Of a DNA stretch of 6,094 nt, positions 6,018-6,094 are shown piece after piece. Numbering within the stretch: the first letter of the stretch is position 1; every line of letters begins with the position of its first letter. The position numbers and the translations under genes were made by a program. The notes beneath the pieces were generated by a model. The model saw only the letters and a program-made list of their open reading frames with translations, did no database searches and was not told the DNA's origin. The DNA is from Nitrospirota bacterium (GTDB taxonomy: Bacteria; Nitrospirota; Thermodesulfovibrionia; UBA6902): NCBI GenBank assembly GCA_024277515.1, contig JAJRVB010000242.1, positions 1 through 6,094 on the forward strand. Direction: 5' to 3'.

Positions 6018-6094
6018 ATGAAGCATTTTATAGAAAAACAAAAACATTTCGTGAATGACTATATGCCTGCCCGTATCGTTTCAACTCTCAATAC
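6018..6094 (+). CDS. Possible start of a divergent gene, 25 full codons, cut by the window end
   Basis: From an ATG at 6018 the + strand stays open to the window edge, beginning MKHFIEKQKHF and continuing VNDYMPARIVSTLN. The sequence looks protein-like: a basic, amphipathic helix-like start. A GAAG lies four bases upstream, a weak ribosome site. Later in-frame starts are GTG 6051 and ATG 6063. An open run of this length is expected by chance fairly often, so the call is tentative, and I do not recognise the family. On the opposite strand an 11-residue tail ending in TAG at 6061-6059 is an equally short alternative (the end of a gene upstream of kdsB). Confidence 0.35.
   Translation, partial: MKHFIEKQKHFVNDYMPARIVSTLN
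6027..6055 (-). promoter_or_regulatory. Candidate sigma70-type promoter for the kdsB operon
   Basis: On the - strand, TTCACG (6055-6050, 4 of 6 to the -35 consensus) and TATAAA (6032-6027, 5 of 6 to the -10 consensus) are 17 bases apart in AT-rich DNA. Transcription would begin near 6020, giving a leader of about 50 bases that contains the inverted repeat at 5977-5992. If a divergent gene really starts at 6018, this promoter would lie inside its coding sequence, which weakens the call. The alternative is the TTGAAC/TAAAGT pair nearer the gene. Confidence 0.35.

Noticed and set aside
6059..6094. The tail of a - strand gene upstream of kdsB (VLRVETIRAGI then stop)
   Set aside because: Only eleven codons are visible, with no recognisable motif, so it cannot be supported. 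It is noted as an alternative to the divergent gene.

Overview
The window looks like ordinary chromosome from a Gram-negative bacterium. A KdsB gene implies Kdo-containing lipopolysaccharide, and a PilY1-type C-terminus implies type IV pili. Base composition is balanced and codon use looks even across the genes. The style of the PilY1 tail and the gene set fit Nitrospirota or the former deltaproteobacteria (Desulfobacterota, Geobacter-like), but this is an impression from family resemblance, not a demonstrated assignment.

Left part, + strand (2-1464): the 3' end of a PilY1-like pilus adhesin gene, whose start lies outside the window, overlaps by an ATGA tetranucleotide with a gene for a 302-residue probable lipoprotein. 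That protein has two related Ig-like modules followed by a cadherin/He_PIG-like module. The pair was probably made together, and the lipoprotein may serve the pilus or its secretion.

Central and right part, - strand (5967 down to 1502): kdsB, pyrG, eno, ftsB and queD run in one direction. kdsB/pyrG overlap by 22 bp, pyrG/eno by 8 bp, and eno/ftsB are 12 bp apart, so these four are almost certainly one operon. KdsB uses CTP to activate Kdo, and PyrG makes CTP, so the first two genes supply and use the same nucleotide. Enolase and the divisome protein FtsB follow. queD (queuosine/7-deazaguanine synthesis) is set off by a 65-bp gap that carries four tandem heptamers and, at its edge, a weak terminator-like hairpin. 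It may therefore have its own promoter. The + and - blocks converge with only 37 bp between stop codons.

Right edge (5968-6094): a short leader with a 16-bp inverted repeat, a possible promoter for kdsB, and possibly the first 25 codons of a divergent gene cut by the window end.

No mobile element, CRISPR array, tRNA or rRNA was recognised. I found no convincing new biological system. The most interesting items are the lipoprotein coupled to pilY1, the heptamer repeat before queD, and the inverted repeat before kdsB.
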